64,000 nt of DNA from Humulus lupulus. Lineage: Eukaryota > Streptophyta > Magnoliopsida > Rosales > Cannabaceae. The translations under genes were made by a program, and so were the position numbers. Within the stretch, counting starts at the first letter, position 1. Each line of letters starts with the position of its first letter. Location: the NCBI RefSeq assembly GCF_963169125.1, contig NC_084794.1:113498358-113562357 (forward strand), read 5' to 3'. This document shows, in pieces, positions 1 to 12,784 of the stretch. The notes beneath the pieces were generated by a model. That model searched no databases and was not told the origin of the DNA. It saw only the letters and a list, made by a program, of their open reading frames with translations.

Positions 1-1943
1 TAAATTTTTATATATTTTTGTAATATTTTATATGTATTTTATATATTTCTTTATGTATTTTTGTAGTATAGTAGTAAATTTTTTAATATTTTAAATTTTA
101 TTTAGGATAATGTTTAATATTTTAAATAATAAATATTGTGTAATATTTTAATTTACATATAATTTATGATTTTTATTTTAAAATTTTATTTTTTAAATAA
201 ATAGGTTCTCCATAGGATTTTCCGCCCCAATAGGGGATTCCCCACCCCGTCCCTGACGGAGAATAAGCGGGGATGAGGCGGAGACAGAGATTAGAAATAT
301 GAATAGGGACGGAGACAGGAGGAGCACTCTCTGCCAATTTCCCACTCCGTGTGCATCACTAGTTCTTCCACTTTTGAATTCGTGTAATGATAAAAAAAAA
401 TGGCATGGTAAATTATAAATAAGGAAAATAAGGGCCTGCCCAACCACATATGAGGACATATAAGGGAGCGAAAGAGGCAAAAATAGAAGATTTTTAGGGT
501 ATGATTAATTTGTGATAGTAAAATTTAGGATGTGATTGGTATGAGATCTGAAAATAATTTTATCATTTTCAAATTTTAAAATTGTGGGTTCTATATAAAT
601 TTTATCATTTTTTAAACTTAAATTTGTAAGGGTCCTCAAGTTATCTAATATATTCTTAAGCAGTTGTAGTAGAAAGACAAACTTGTCCTTTTCACATAGT
701 AGTAAAATACAACTGCATATGGAATTGAATAGATATGTTAAACAATAAAAACGATAGGATTGAAAAAGATTGTTCAGGTAAAGATACACTTATATAAATT
801 CTATTCTAACACCCATATATTGACTGAAATGCAATTGCAAATTCCACACTATTAATTATAATTGGAAGATGAATATGATAAAAACCCCAAATTAAGTAAT
901 CTAAATTAAATCTATATTCCAATTCAACAACTTATTATATTATATATATAAGAGTGATAAAATATTTGATAACAGAGAATGTGGTAAAACACATAATATA
1001 ACAAATAAACTAAAATTAATTAATAAGCTCAGTTACATTAGAAAAATGTAACTGAATTTATGTAAAACATACAAAGAAACTTTAGAACAGAGATTAGAAA
1101 AAAACAATCTAATTGCAATAGATATAGAAGTAAAGTATCAATATCAGTATTTAAAATAAGGACAAAAGCTACATTCTAACCTCACTCATATTTATACTTT
1201 AATTCACTCATTTGTGTAACCTAAAATAAGTAAACCAAAATAGAAATAAGAGCAATAAAATGACTAGTTTTTCTACTCATTACAATACGTAATGCTCTAT
1301 CTAACCACTTATTCAGTGTTTAGGATTGAGAAAATGGGCTATAAAATAATGAAGAAAATGACTATTAAAATGGATAAATGGATCTGATATTGGCAAGTGT
1401 CACGTGAATGGAGAAGTGGAGCATCATATGCAACGTGTGAGATCTTCTAGATGATGGTTATAGGTGTAGGTGGTTGAGACTTTGTCATGGCTATTAAAGT
1501 GAATTGGGCAGAAGAGAAGTAATGCCCAAGAGGTTGTAAATAAGGGATGTTTAAAATTATATACATAAAACATAAAATAATTACAAAAATATATTGCCAC
1601 GTCATAAAAAATACCAGAATTAAAAAATAGTATATCTGAATTAGAAACATTACCGAAATCCTAAATTTCCTATTTTTTTTTTTTGGGTTTTCTAAAGTAG
1701 CATTTTAGTTACTTATAATGGAGGTATGTAACCAATTAATCACTTTTTCACAAAAAAGTTTATTTTTAGAGCATATTATTTCATATAGATTTTGGTTACT
1801 TCTAAAATTTATTTGTTAAAACTTTTTTATCTTAAAATATTGATTAGTTTTTTTTAGGTTATATTATAATGACTTATTATTATAAGATATTTTTACGTTA
1901 CCTTCAAACTTGTTTTAGGAACTAATGAGATACAATAAAATAT
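1..1943. other. AT-rich intergenic DNA
   Basis: Strongly AT-rich sequence with homopolymer runs and no coding segment that I can connect to a protein family. The open frames at 193-480, 505-789 and 1447-1650 have low-complexity or hydrophobic composition and look like chance frames. A GC-rich patch at 205-360 is annotated separately. Confidence 0.7.
205..360. repeat. GC-rich repeat fragment, possibly hAT-like MITE end
   Basis: A GC-rich island in otherwise AT-rich DNA, full of short runs such as GGGGATTCCCC and CCCCGTCCC. On the minus strand it begins TAGTGATGCACACGGAGT, which resembles the ends of non-autonomous hAT elements. I cannot find a matching inverted end or an 8-bp duplication inside the window, so the family assignment is only a guess. 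Confidence 0.25.
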
Positions 1944-1959
1944 CACTACAACAAAAAAG
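1944..1959 (+). repeat. CACTA terminal inverted repeat, left
   Basis: CACTACAACAAAAAAG, directly preceded by TAT. Pairs with 10899-10914 with one mismatch. Confidence 0.95.
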
Positions 1960-1965
1960 ACCATT

Positions 1966-2262
1966 TGCGTCAGTTTAGCACTGCCACAGTTGAGTTTTTG
2001 CGTCAGTGTATTATGTGACGCAATTGCCCATGACGCAAACTAGAGTGTCATTTGCGTTAGTGGGGCACTGCCACAAATGTCAGTTTGTGACAGTGCCCCA
2101 CTGACGCAAATGCCTAGCGTTTGCGTCAGTGGGGCACTGTCACAAATCTGGCATTTGTGGCAGTGCCCCACTGACGCAAATGACACTCTGGTTTGCGTCA
2201 GTGGGAAACTGCCACAAATGTTAAAAACGAGTATTTTTTGCGTCAGTTGGGCACTGTCACAT
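1966..2262. repeat. CACTA subterminal repeat cluster, left
   Basis: A core close to TTTGCGTCAGTGGGGCACTG, followed by CCACAAAT, occurs about eight times in both orientations (for example near 1966, 2042, 2088, 2120, 2150, 2195 and 2238). In En/Spm such subterminal repeats bind the TNPA-type protein and are needed in cis for transposition. The open frame at 2077-2319 is made of these repeats and is not a gene. Confidence 0.85.
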
Positions 2263-2549
2263 AAAGTATTAACCAGGGAAGTTGCAAATGTTTATGCCAA
2301 TTTCCTTGGCCTGTTTTGATAAAAATAATCAGCAGCAGAAACAGAAAAAACAGCAGCAGAAACAGAAAAACAGCAGCATGAACAGAAAAACAACAGTATA
2401 AGTTTTTATAAACATTTATCTAGAGTTAACATTTGTGATCAAAACTATAAAAGTACAAATATCAAAGTTAATTTATGTACTCTTGTGTTCTAAATTTCTA
2501 AGTGTCAAACCTACTTAAACTAAAATTTCCTCACCCACTTGCTCATTTG

Positions 2550-5500
2550 CTAATTGAGATACGCCATAATTGATTCAGTCCACTCATCCCGTATCTCGTT
2601 GATTTCGTCAGCCAAATATGGACTCGTATTCGTAAACTAATTAGAAAATATTTAAAATAATAAGTTATAAATAATCATCCAAATAAAATCATGAACGATA
2701 GTTTAAATGAAAATTAAAAAGCAAAACAATACCTCATTTTTCAAGTAGGCCTTCGGTCTAGGCTGTGAAATCAAGTCTCTAGCAAATTTCATAATGTAAA
2801 AGCCACACTCGGTTGGCCCAGTCTGGTTTCGACACTATTACAACATAGTTATCCAAAGTTAAGTATTATATTTAGTAAGTTATTATTTTCTATGTCAAAA
2901 AGTTGAATACGATAAGTAATATAATTTACTTACCTTAGGAACACAAACTTTTAGATTGATTGACTCTTTTAGTCTTCGGTGTGTATCATATTGATCCAAC
3001 GCCCTGTACACAATATTAATATTTACCCATATATGAGTTTGAAATAAAATCATAAATTAATTAAGTAAAATGAAAAACTTACATGATAATTATCTCATTG
3101 ATTTCCGGACGGAAATGTGAGTTTACAGGATCCAAAAAAGCTACTGAATGACTGTGGGGCTGAATTAATACTAACATCCAATGAAAGCTGCAATAAAAAA
3201 ACTTGTGTAAGATATTTATCAATAAACAAAATATATGAATATAAAATTAAGTTGACTTACTTGTTGTTCCAAGGACAAATTAGAAATTGTGTCTCTAGCT
3301 CCATCTGTAGAAACCGATCAAAGAGATTTTTAGCACGTATTTCATTGGTTCCTGCATTAGTGGACACTAAAGCGGGATGCATGAAAGTGTACATGTGGTT
3401 CAATCCCTTCGTTTGCACCAAATCATCGAGGAAGCTACATATAATTAAAAAAGTTAATAAACTATTAAATTTCAAGTTAAACTAAATAAACTAAGACTAT
3501 AAATACCATTGTACCTCATATATAATGCTAGCTCAGTCTGTCCAATCATCTCATAGTTGCACAAGTGGAGGATATCATCTTTCCCTAATAGAGCGATAGT
3601 TTCGAATCCAAATACCCTTTCAAAAATTGGAATCTCTACCACGCGGTCAGCTTGCCATTTATCAATAAACTTCACCAAACACCTCAATATTTTTGTGATA
3701 GGAACTTCTGTAGGCTCCTATGTCAATGCCTCTATTCTTTTCTTTGATTGTCTTGGTTGTTGAGTAGAGGGCGCAAGTGGCTCTTTCGTTTGTTGATTAG
3801 TAAGAACCCAATGTTGTGGCCATCCAACATCATACCCGACTGCTTGTCCAACCAATGTATAACCTTCCATTGTAAGCGGATATGGTAAACTAGCGTTCTC
3901 TTGAATGGCTACCTCAACTCTGACACGATAATTTCCAGGAGGCAGTTGAACGCTATGTATTTCTGTGCAACAGGTACTTACAAGTTTCCCCTCTGCAACT
4001 ATATTTTGTGTCAAACCAAGACACAACTTACAATTAATCTGTTACATTCCAATTAATCTGTTAGACTTTTCGATAAACTAGTTTATTTGTATCAAATATA
4101 TGCAATAATGAATTAATAAGAAACTATTACCTCCTCAGGAAAATTTGACTGTCGTGGTGGGGGAGCACATGGTGCCTGCGTCGGTGGTGGAGGAGCAAGT
4201 GGTAGCTGTGAGGGTGGTCGGTGAGCATATGATGTCCATGTCGGTGGTGGCGGAGCATGTTGTGCCTGTGCCGGTGGTGGAGGGGCATATGGTGCGTGTG
4301 GTATGTTTGAGGCTCCTCCTACACCCGAACCAGATGCATTTAATGATCCAAATGCACCGCTCTGTTGAGATGCAATATGCGCCATCAACTGGTTTAACTT
4401 TTCCTCCTGTTGACGTGCCCTTTCTTCAGATTGACGCCATTTCTCTTCAAGGTCTTTATAACGAGCATCTTCAACACCTTTTTGTTTATGATTGAATCTT
4501 TTTGGCGGTGGGACATGAAAAAATTGACGAGGAGCGACATGTGCACCGACCCCCCTAACACGTCCCCCATGCTCTGGAGTGCCTAATGTCATTGTTAGTA
4601 TATCATTTGAACCTTCCTCCACCAACTCGCCTTCTGCTACTTTGTTCCTGTATTCCGCCTATATACATAGTAAATAAATCGATTAGAATTTAACACACAC
4701 ATTAATCATTACAATTATTTTAAAAAATTGAAGAACACTTACAATATTATTAACCACATCTCGAGCTTCTTCATCAATAACTTCTCGATTCTTGTTCATC
4801 CGTGCCCGTGTCCACATCTCAGCTCTGTCATATTCGGTCAACTCATGACCCAATTCCTCTTCCATTTGTTGCTCTACCAGTGCATAACCACCACGCCCTG
4901 AGTGATGTGGATACTTGTTCTGAGCTCGAGCATTTTGTTTTTGTTTTCTCATCTCTTCCCAGTCTGGGGTTAGTCTTTTTGCAACAAATTTTTCCAATCT
5001 TCCGGTTTGTAATACTCGATGTACTCTGATGGCGGCTTGGCAAGAAGCTCAGGAGCTACATTCTTATATACATATATAAGATCTTTTGTTAGTCTTGTTT
5101 TCCAATTTCTCCATGTTTTTCCTGCTTCTTTGAGAACGTCTGTTTTAGAAGAATTTGGAAGTTTGAACGTTTCCTGCACAAACGAACCCAAAAATATTAA
5201 ACTTTTTTCAATATATTAATTCGTTATGATAAATTTAATAGTCAATATTATAGGTTACCTGTATTTGACCCCATAAAGTTTCTTTTTTATCCTTTGGCAT
5301 TTGTTTCCAATTATCGATATCTAAAGGAAGGGTTGTGCGTGATAGAAGACCGATGGTGCTGTTCATCTTGATCCCCCCTTTTCCCATCGCTCGGCCAAAA
5401 CGATTGTACTCGACCTCATAATTGTGACCCTCACTTCTTGCTTTGAATACATCACTACAGTTTGATTTACCCATATATTTCTTATCTTGTGTATTTGTTG

Positions 5501-5582
5501 GTGCGGTAGGATTAATCCCCTCTAGACCATTACCATGATCATCAACAAACGGATCGCCATCTTCATCATATGATGGATCCAT
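2550..5582 (-). pseudogene. CACTA second gene: TNPA-like N-terminal part plus Ulp1-like (C48) protease domain
   Basis: Nine exons can be read with GT-AG junctions that keep frame: 5582-5259, 5173-4743, 4658-4131, 4026-3515, 3435-3261, 3187-3083, 3003-2934, 2834-2733 and 2636-2550. The start is MDPSYDEDG (ATG 5580-5582). The N-terminal part matches plant Ptta/En/Spm transposon proteins (LWGQIQ-ETFKLP), followed by a coiled-coil and proline-rich segment with repeated APPPP motifs, then a globular segment from 4026 (PPGNYRVRVEVA). The last exons carry a cysteine-protease signature: FHWMLVL (His), FLDPVN (Asp) and QTGPTECGFY (Gln and Cys). Two lesions are visible: a one-base deletion near 4990 that shifts frame, and an in-frame TAG at 3718-3720. 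In related CACTA and Mutator elements Ulp1-like domains are known passengers; a SUMO or ubiquitin-like substrate is inferred, not shown. Confidence 0.85.
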
Positions 5583-5678
5583 AATCAATCTACCTGCAAT
5601 TAAGTAAACACAAATATTATCTGGTATAAACTTCACAAAATACATAAAAATAAAATCATAAAATTAATATATATACCT

Positions 5679-8600
5679 TTAATTATCTACCCACAACCCT
5701 TCACCATTCTCGCGTATATAGTCATCATCATTGTCAATGGTGACATCAATAGGCGGTGAATCAATGGTAAACGTTTCTTGTTCAAGTATAATGTCATCGC
5801 TCCCAGACTCTTTGATCAGATAATCTTTCGGTTGAATTGTTAGGACAACTGACCATCGAGCATCTACTGGATCACTCACATAAAATACTTGCTTGGCTTG
5901 TGAAGCCATTATAAAGCGGTCAGATTTATGTCCTATTCGATTTAACTCCACCAGTGTGAATCCTAAGTCATCTGTTTTGACCCCATTATCACTTTTCACC
6001 CAATCACACAAGAAGATAGGAATTCGAATAGTCACATAATCTAGTTCCCAAATTTCTTTGATCACCCCATAAAATGTCATATCACAATTTATGAGATTTT
6101 TATCTTTGGAACTAGATATTTGAAAAGTCTGAGCAATAATAGTAACACCACTATTTTGTGTCTTTCTAATATTATCACGTTCTACGGTGTTGAATTGAAT
6201 ACCGTGAATATAATAGCATTGATACTTAATTACGCTCATTGAAGGACCTCGTGCTATCCATTTTAGTGTTTCAGCACTTTGTTTGTGGTGTTAATCAGAA
6301 CCTAGAATACAATAAAATAAAACAAAGTATATTAAATTCTAACAAGCTAAAATACAATAACACTCAAACAAGAACAACACAAGTATTTTACCTCATTCTC
6401 GAACCAAGTGCTGAAATTTCGATAATGTTCATCTTGTACCCATTTTTTATTCCGAGATTTATTAGGATAAGTAGTCTTGATCCAATTGAAATGTCCTCTT
6501 CAAGAAATATCATTTATATCATTGTCAATATAATGAAAGAGAAAAATACGATTGATCATGCATATGTATAAGAACTTACTCGATGTATGGTTGAACATCA
6601 TCAATATTTTGTAAGACTAGGCGATGCGCTTCATCTCGATCAGATTTATTTACTTCAGAAACAACACCACCTCTACCACCTTTACTTATTTCAAACTCAA
6701 TTTTAGAAAAACATAGTCAAATGCTCGCAACACCTGATAAGTATTATGAGCAGAACTCCATTGCTTCTTCAACGATGTAGGATTCAACTATGCAACCCTC
6801 AGGTCTACTTCTATTTCTAACATAACCTTTTAAAACCTTCATATACCGTTCAAATGGGTACATCCATCTCAAGTATACTGGTCCACACAATTTTACTTCT
6901 CTCACCAAATGAACTATTAAATGAACCATTATGTCAAAAAATGAAGGTGGGAAATACTGCTCCAACTCACACATAGTTATCACAATATTTGTTTGAAGAT
7001 TGTCCAACTTCGACACATCTACCACTTTACAGCAAATAGATTTAAAGAAAAAGCATAGTTTGGTAATTGCAAATCGAACTTTTTTGGGCAACACAGAGCG
7101 GATAACTACCGGTAGAAGATGTTCAAGTAGTGTATGATGGTCATGAGACTTCATTCCAACCAAATTCAAAATTTTCATATCTACCAGAGAAGAAATATTT
7201 GAAGAATAACCTTCCGGTACTTTCACATTCGACAAAGAATGACATACACTTCGTTTTTCTTCTTTAGACAGGGTATAACATGCAGGTGGTAAATAGGTTC
7301 GTCTCTCACCAACCTCTGGTTGTAACTTACTGCGTATACCCATTACTTTTAAATCCAACCGAGCTTTGATTCCATCCTTACTCCGACCAGGAATATTCAG
7401 CAATGTACTAATTAAGCTATCTGACACGTTTTTCTCAATGTGCATTACATCCAAGTTGTGTCGCAAAACCAAATGCTCCCAATACTCAAGCTAAAAAAAA
7501 ATAGATTTCTTCTTCCAACAACCTGTCGCACCATCTACAACCTCCTTTGTTTTTTCACATCTAACATTTTTTCTCTTATTTGTAAAATTTCTAGGTTTTC
7601 CGAACTTGCATTGGACTTTGTTCAACTTTGTTAACAATTGTCCTCCAAGTAAAGGTGGTGGAGCCTTTCCAAATTCAGGTTTACCATTGAAGGCATCTGT
7701 CAAACTTCGAAATTTATGTTTTTCGGATAAGAACTTTCGATGTTCCATATAACAAATCTTTCTAGAATGTTTTAAATATTCAGAATGAGTCCCTTCTTCA
7801 CAAATGGGACATGCCTTGTACCCTTTCACACTAAATCCAGAAAGATTACCTAAGGCTGGAAAATCATTAATAGTCCACAACAACACTGCTTTAAGATTAA
7901 AATTTTCTTTCTTATAAGCATCGTAAGCATTAACCCCCTCATAACACAATGTGCTCAAATCATCAATTAAAGGAGCTAGGTATACATCAATATCATTTCC
8001 AGGTTGTTTAGGACCAGATATCAACAAGGTCAACATGGTAAACTTCCTCTTCATACACAACCAAGGCGGTAGATTATAGATGACTAGCATTACAGGCCAA
8101 CAACTATATTTACTACTACGGGAATTGTGTGGATTAATTCCGTCAGCAGAAAGACCCAAACGAATATTCCTCGGTTCATTCCCAAATTCCGGCCATTTAA
8201 CATCTACTGTTTTCCAAGCTGGCGAGTCAGCTGGATGTCTTAGCTTGCCATCCTTTACTCTATCTTTAGCATGCCAAATTAAATTTTTAGCATGATCATC
8301 ATTTCGGTACAACCTAACCAAACGAGGTATCGGTGGAAGATACCATAAAACCTTTGCAGGGACACCTTTTCTAACTGCATCTGATTTTTTTTTCTTTTGC
8401 CATCTAGACTCGCCACATGTCGGACATGCAATTGCATCAACAAATCTCTTTCGATATAAGATGCAATCGTTAGGACAAGCATGTATTTTTTCATATTGCA
8501 TGCCTAACGAATGCAATGTCTTCTTCGCTTCATAAAATGAAGACGTCATTTCATTACCTTCGGGTAATAATTCTCCTAAAAATGTTAACAACTCTGTCAT

Positions 8601-9059
8601 TCCCTTATCACTCCACCCATGTTTGGCTTTTAAGTTATACAACCTAAGCAGTGCTGATAATTTAGTGAACCTTATACAATTAGGGAAAATGAGTTTCTCA
8701 GCATCTTCTAAGATTGACTGAAATTTAATTGGATCCACATGTGATTCATATTGTGCATCATCAATCATCTCTGCAACATCATCAACTTCGTAATCAACAT
8801 CAAAATACTTATTATTCTTAGATGGTCCCTCATTAGCTCCTTTCATTCTTTCACCGTGCAAAAACCATACTTTATAACTTTTGTCTATTCCATTCCTAAA
8901 TAAGTGGTCTTTTATTTTAAAAATTGGCATCCTCACAACGTTACCACACTTAACACATGGACAAGGAATACTATTAGGAGATTGAGTATTTCTTGCACAA
9001 AATTCAAAGTTAAACTCAACTCAATTCCTATATTTCATAGATAACCTATCCGCTGACAT
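5679..9059 (-). pseudogene. CACTA transposase (TNP2 / Transposase_21 type)
   Basis: This is the main transposase of the element. The N-terminus has the transposase-associated zinc-binding segment (DWMSADRL near 9060, then CPCVKC near 8950). The long exon to 7494 holds the TNP2 core, with LGLSADGINPH, a Cys-rich ACPTCGESRWQ and RKICYMEHRKFL. The next segment, 7472-6744, contains LRHNLDVMHIEKNV and a DUF4218-like region ending in the YMKVLKGYVRNRSRPEG motif. Later exons near 6650-6590 and 6510-6395 and the 6289-5679 segment are the DUF4216-type C-terminus (GVTIIAQTFQ, PIFLCDWV, QVFYVSDP). Lesions are an in-frame TGA near 9015, TAG at 7491-7493, a stop at 6744-6746 and frame loss in the 6560-6740 region. 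The start at 9059 is approximate because an upstream exon may exist. Its neighbour downstream on the same strand is the Ulp1-type gene, 97 bp away. Confidence 0.9.
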
Positions 9060-9174
9060 CCAATCTCTATCTATTGTCAAACTTCACACAACAAAAAAAA
9101 CAAACAAACAAAGCAACAAACATTAACAATTAAGTTCGTGGATTACTTAATTGAAAAGTAAATAAAGGAAACAA

Positions 9175-9565
9175 TATGTCCAAAAAAAATTGGGCAGCAT
9201 TTCCCCTATTTCTATCACATTTCCCAAATTTAAAATGTGCATTTATACAACACATGGTATACACAAAAATATTCAACAAATCAATCAAACATGCATAATT
9301 ATCAAATTACTAAATCCTAAAAAAAATTGACCAGCATTTATCCTATTTCTATCATATTTCCCAAAATTTAAATAAACATATTTCATCACATAAACACAAC
9401 AAACCAATTAATCAATCAAACATGCATAATTCCCAAATTACTAAATCTTAAAAAAAAATTGGACAGCATTTCCTATATTTCTATCATATTTCCCAAAATT
9501 TAAATAAATCTAAATTCATCACATAAATACAACAAATCAAGTAATCAATCAAACATGCACAATTA
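9175..9565. repeat. Tandem repeat inside CACTA, about 135 bp x 3
   Basis: Three successive units share CAGCATTT, then CTATTTCTATCAYATTTCCC, then CAATCAAACATGCATAATT. The CAGCAT core falls at 9195, 9332 and 9464, giving periods of 137 and 132 bp. It lies upstream of the transposase start, in what would be the promoter or leader region. Confidence 0.75.
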
Positions 9566-10620
9566 CAGCCTTATATCACCGCAGCACATAGTCCCAGATC
9601 ATATCTCCACTATTTTATAATTCGTACATGCTACTAAGTTCAATATATTAATTATACATTAAGGTTTAAAATATTACCTCTAATATAAAATCCTCCAAAG
9701 CTTGATCTCACCAACAAAGTTGTCAACAAAATACCTACTCAAATATAACAATATACAAAAAAATAATAAAAAAGTTAACAAAATATAAAGAAAAATATCA
9801 TAAAGCTATATTGTAACTAAATAAACAATAAAATGCTTAAAGAAAACAAATAATTTGTTATATGTACTCATTTGTTTACTTAAACCCGAAATATTTTTTT
9901 TTAAAAAAAAAAAGTTAACAACTCACATAAATAAAAATCGACTATAAATATCCTAACTAAATCAATAATAAAATATAACTTAAAAAAACAAACAATTTTA
10001 ATATATACCTATTTAACCAATTAAACCCAAAATTTAAAAATAATTTTAAAAAGTTAACAAAATATAAACAAAAATTCACTAATAATAATCAAACTAAACA
10101 TTTAATAAAATGAAACTTATACAAAATATATACATTAATCTATATATATATACTCATTTACATAGTAAATTCGAAATTTAATTAAATTTTAAAAAAAAAG
10201 TTAATAAAACTATCTAAAAATTAAAAATCCGAAATATAGTCAATTTATAACAAAAAAATTCACAAAAATTATATTTAAATCATAAAAATTAATAAAATTA
10301 CACTTACTTGTGGTAATTGTGCAATGTGGGTTCTTGATGTAGAAAACCCCAAAAATCCAATAAAGATTATGAGTTTTCAAATTATATCTTCAAAAAACAA
10401 AATCTATACAAAAAAATCCAAAAAAACTATATATAAGTTTCATAAATACATATAAATCATTATTTTAACATTAAAATTGAAAAAAAAAATGGCTGAAAAC
10501 GTACATAAATGTGGAGAACCTCGGTTGGGCGCCGTTGGTTTGGGAGGAAAACGCAGTCTGAAATTATGGTTTGAGTGAAATGGGGCTCGGCTAGGACGAT
10601 GAGGGTTTTAATATAGGAGA
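9566..10620. other. AT-rich 5' region of the CACTA element
   Basis: No coding potential is visible. Long AAAT-rich stretches with recurrent AAAAAGTTAACAAAATAT separate the transposase gene from the right-hand subterminal repeats. A transcription start for the two minus-strand genes would be expected here, but I cannot place a convincing TATA box among so many AT runs. Confidence 0.6.
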
Positions 10621-10624
10621 CCCA

Positions 10625-10898
10625 GTTGCGTCAGTGGCCCACTGACGGTAACGGGCGTTTGCGTCAGTGGGGCACTGACGCAAACGCTCCGTTACCGTCA
10701 GTGGGACATTGACGCCGTTAACGACCCGTTTGCGTTAGTGCCCCACTGACACAAACGGTCCCATTAAACAGCGTCAGTGTACGTTATGACGCAATTGGGC
10801 CCTCATTTGTGGCAGTGTCCAACTGCCACAAATGCTAATTCTTGGTCAACAGCGTCAGTCAACTGCATTGACTGACGCGTTTGACTGACACAATTGCC
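10625..10898. repeat. CACTA subterminal repeat cluster, right
   Basis: Same GCGTCAGTGGSSCACTGAC-type units as the left end, at least eight copies in both orientations directly inside the right terminus. Several units here are CGTTTGCGTCAGTGGGGCAC-like with neighbouring GTTACCGTCAGTG variants. Confidence 0.85.
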
Positions 10899-10914
10899 CT
10901 TTTTTGTAGTAGTG
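10899..10914 (-). repeat. CACTA terminal inverted repeat, right
   Basis: Reverse complement reads CACTACTACAAAAAAG and is directly followed by TAT, the second copy of the target duplication. Confidence 0.95.
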
Positions 10915-10917
10915 TAT

Positions 10918-12430
10918 AACAAATTACTATATAGCTTATCATCAAAAGTTAATTTTAATATACTATATGGTAACTTTTTTTAATGAAAAGTTTTAATTTA
11001 CTTTTTAGTCACTAATACAATTTACATGTAAATAATAGTATTTCTTTTATTAATCAAACAAAAAAGAAATCTAGAAGTTACTTTTAAATTGTAATAAAAA
11101 ATACAAATTTTGGTTTTTTTATTATAAAGTTTTGTTTAACTAATTTCAAAAGCAACTATATAGTTACTTTTTCAATACAACATATTTTGGATTTTTTTTA
11201 ATAAACAAAGCAGGAAATAATTTTTTTTGGTTAACCAAATATGAAAGAAACTAAAATGTTACTTTTAATTATGTTCATCTTCTCCAGCGATGGCGAAAAA
11301 ACATATCCTTCCTACTTATCAAAATGATTATCTTGAAGAGTATGTCGTAATGATACTACTTTTGCGCCAAAACAACTAGAGGTGTGTCTGTATTTTTTTT
11401 TTTAAGTTGCAATAAAGAGAGAGGAGAGAGAAAAAATTAGTTTCACAAGTCCATTATCATCCATTCAAAATATAATAAAAATAATTTAATTTTTTACACC
11501 CTGCTCAAAAAATAAGGTTATATGATTGTATTACAAAATTGGGTATACAAAAACAAAAAAATATTATAACAAATGACATATACGTAAATATAATAATTTA
11601 TGTCATTTTTATAAATAAAATCCAAAAATTAACTCCATATGTAAATGAGGAAATTACACCAAATGAGGAAATGAGATTTTTTTATAAACTTTGAAAAATA
11701 TGGCAATTTTTTTTTAAGTTTTTTATGGCATATTTTTTTTGTTTTCATTTTTATGGGAGTTTTTTTCCCATATATTTGTAAGACTTTATTTATATACCAT
11801 ATTCTTCTTCTTCTTATAAAATTAATTGTAGCAAACTAAAAATAATGGTTTTTACGTCATAAACGTTTTATATAAAAAATATTCTTAACTTATTACGTAA
11901 TTGCTTACTAGTTATATTATTTTTCCGAAAATTATTTATTTTGTTTTGCAACTAAAATAAATAATTAAACTATGCACAACAAGATAACATATTAAAGATT
12001 TAAAACAATCGATTGTAACTTTAATATGCTCCTGTTTTTTTTTTTTTTTGGTTGTTCGACGAATTAGTTTTTGCGAATTTTTTTGTTAGTATTAAAAATT
12101 GTAGTAATTAAGTTCTCATTACTAAGTTTATAATAAAATACTCATATTTTGAACAATAGAATTGTTTTTTTAATGTTTATAAATATATATTTTAAAAATT
12201 AGTGAATATACAAGAACTAAAATTGTTCTTCAAAAAGTTGACTATTATTTGTCAAAATAGATATTGTTAACATATTTGACTCTAATGTCATTGTTATGAT
12301 ATAAAAGATTATCAGATTGCAATAAAAAAAAACCTTATAAACAAAAACATTTATAGGAAACCTCTGTGATAGAGTACTGAAATAAAAAAGAATAAACGTG
12401 TATATTAGTCAATGTTATTGCTAAGATGTA
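10918..12430. other. AT-rich intergenic DNA
   Basis: No gene recognised. A short coding-like stretch at about 11290-11385 is isolated and matches nothing I know. Around 11650-11830 a block with GGAAATTACACC, AAAAATATGGCA and CCCATATATTTGTAAG recurs in altered form near 16730-16850 and, inverted, near 18170-18340, so it is probably part of a dispersed Mutator-like repeat family. Confidence 0.5.
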
Positions 12431-12434
12431 GACA

Positions 12435-12784
12435 CCGAGGTTTGGAAGAAAAAAAAAACTGATATGAAAAAAATAAATTAAATTGATCTTGAAGGTAAGT
12501 GGTTACAACTAGGTCTGAAAAAAAATGAAAAAAACAGAGACAGTTGCAATGGTAACCGATTACTTAGCCAGACTTGGAAAAAAATAAGATTCAAACAAAA
12601 AATCTAAACTGATTATAATCGTAACTAGTTACAGCGATGTTTGAAAAAAGTAACCGGTTACAACTATAAAAATCAGTTTTATTATTTAAGTGGTGTTGTA
12701 GTAACTAGTTACAACTATAAAAATAATTTTTATTTTTTTAAGTAATGTATCATTATCAAAATATCAACTAAATTGTAACTGGTT
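12435..12784. repeat. GTAAC-YGG-TTAC motif array, block A
   Basis: Near-palindromic GTAACYGGTTAC variants occur near 12494, 12551, 12621, 12650, 12701 and 12775, embedded in A-rich spacers containing GATATGAAAAAAATAAA and TGATCTTGAAGGTAA. The block is broken at 12785 by an LTR and resumes at 15510. Blocks A and B begin with the same roughly 200-bp sequence, so they are adjacent copies of one repeat. Confidence 0.7.

Larger units (their letters stand above)
1944..10914 (-). mobile_element. CACTA (En/Spm) DNA transposon, 9.0 kb
   Basis: The left end reads CACTACAACAAAAAAG (1944-1959). The right end, reverse-complemented, reads CACTACTACAAAAAAG (10899-10914), a 16-bp terminal inverted repeat with one mismatch. 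The 3-bp duplication TAT flanks it at 1941-1943 and 10915-10917, as expected for CACTA elements. Both ends carry clusters of short subterminal repeats. Inside, two minus-strand genes are recognisable: a TNP2-type transposase pseudogene (5679-9059) and a second gene ending in a Ulp1-like protease (2550-5582). The genes read from the right end toward the left. Stops and a frameshift in both genes suggest this copy is not autonomous now, although termini and duplications are well kept. Confidence 0.95.

Noticed and set aside
2077..2319. 80-residue plus-strand open frame
   Set aside because: Made entirely of CACTA subterminal repeats; no protein family and no selection expected.
2550..9059. Host gene cluster (Ulp1 protease plus transposase-derived gene)
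   Set aside because: Both genes lie between CACTA termini with a 3-bp duplication and carry disabling mutations, so they are transposon genes.
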